NCBI GenBank assembly: GCA_024688095.1
Contig: JAILEJ010000217.1
Location: 1 to 16,000 of the forward strand
Reading direction: 5' to 3'
From: Butyrivibrio sp.
GTDB taxonomy: Bacteria; Bacillota; Clostridia; Lachnospirales; Lachnospiraceae
DNA: 16,000 nucleotides
Position numbers and translations under genes: made by a program. The notes under the pieces are model-generated. The model was not told the DNA's origin. It saw nothing but the letters and a program-made list of their open reading frames with translations, and ran no database searches. Below, one piece after another: positions 15,907-16,000 of this stretch. Every line of letters begins with the position of its first letter. The stretch's first letter is position 1.

Positions 15907-15941
15907 AAAAAATAAGGATTCACTATTATAAAGTGAATCCT
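15907..15941 (-). terminator. Intrinsic terminator of the upstream minus-strand gene
   Basis: On the minus strand AGGATTCACT and AGTGAATCCT form a perfect 10-bp stem around a 7-base loop, followed by TATTTTTTG. It begins 8 bases after the stop codon of the partial gene upstream and lies before the cysteine desulfurase, so that gene probably has its own promoter or relies on read-through. The loop contains TATAAT, which could double as a -10 box, but no -35 element stands at a suitable distance. Confidence 0.8.
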
Positions 15942-15949
15942 GAAATCTT

Positions 15950-16000
15950 TTATTTTAAAACCGGAAGAGTAACATCATATTCATCACCCTCATCCTCATT
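15950..16000 (-). CDS. C-terminal end of an unidentified protein
   Basis: The minus strand is open from the window edge to a TAA at 15950-15952, giving the 16-residue tail NEDEGDEYDVTLPVLK. Its immediate join to a good terminator makes it a real gene end rather than a chance frame. The acidic tail is too short to name a family. It is transcribed in the same direction as the cysteine desulfurase. Confidence 0.6.
   Translation of the reverse strand, partial: NEDEGDEYDVTLPVLK

Overview
The window looks like chromosomal DNA of an anaerobic, AT-rich Firmicute, most likely a Lachnospiraceae-type Clostridium. The clues are strong AGGAGG-like ribosome sites, several TTG starts, the anaerobic (cobalt-early) cobalamin enzymes, and secreted tetrapyrrole-handling proteins with NEAT-like domains. 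The taxonomic call is inference; no rRNA or tRNA is visible.

Positions 1-14709 are packed with + strand genes for making and importing cobalamin (B12). The first gene, cut by the window edge, encodes an unusually large CbiK cobaltochelatase whose chelatase core sits between two NEAT-like beta domains. It is followed by an ABC importer: a lipoprotein that also carries a NEAT-like domain fused to a substrate-binding protein, a BtuC/FecCD-type permease and a BtuD/FecE-type ATPase. Next come cbiP (amidation of the corrin side chains), cbiC, cbiD, cbiG and cbiJ (corrin-ring steps), then cobT, cobU and cobS (nucleotide-loop assembly). After a 103-bp gap with a good sigma-A-type promoter come a small CobU-like protein, cobC (alpha-ribazole phosphatase) and cbiB (aminopropanol attachment).

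Most genes overlap or lie within about 35 bases of each other, so one or two long transcripts with translational coupling are likely. All four corrin-ring methylases of the common tetrapyrrole-methylase fold (CbiL, CbiF, CbiH, CbiE), plus CbiT, CbiA and any DMB-synthesis gene, are absent here and must lie elsewhere if the pathway is complete.

The cob block ends in a perfect 15-bp inverted repeat overlapping the end of cbiB. Facing it on the - strand is a NifS/IscS-type cysteine desulfurase. Upstream of that, also on the - strand, are an intrinsic terminator and the last 16 codons of an unidentified gene.

The main points for a second look are the NEAT-like/CbiK chimera paired with a NEAT-like/substrate-binding lipoprotein, the two CobU-type proteins with complementary motifs, the compositional break near the end of cbiK, and the start-codon corrections. 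I saw no CRISPR array, transposase, tRNA, rRNA or riboswitch.
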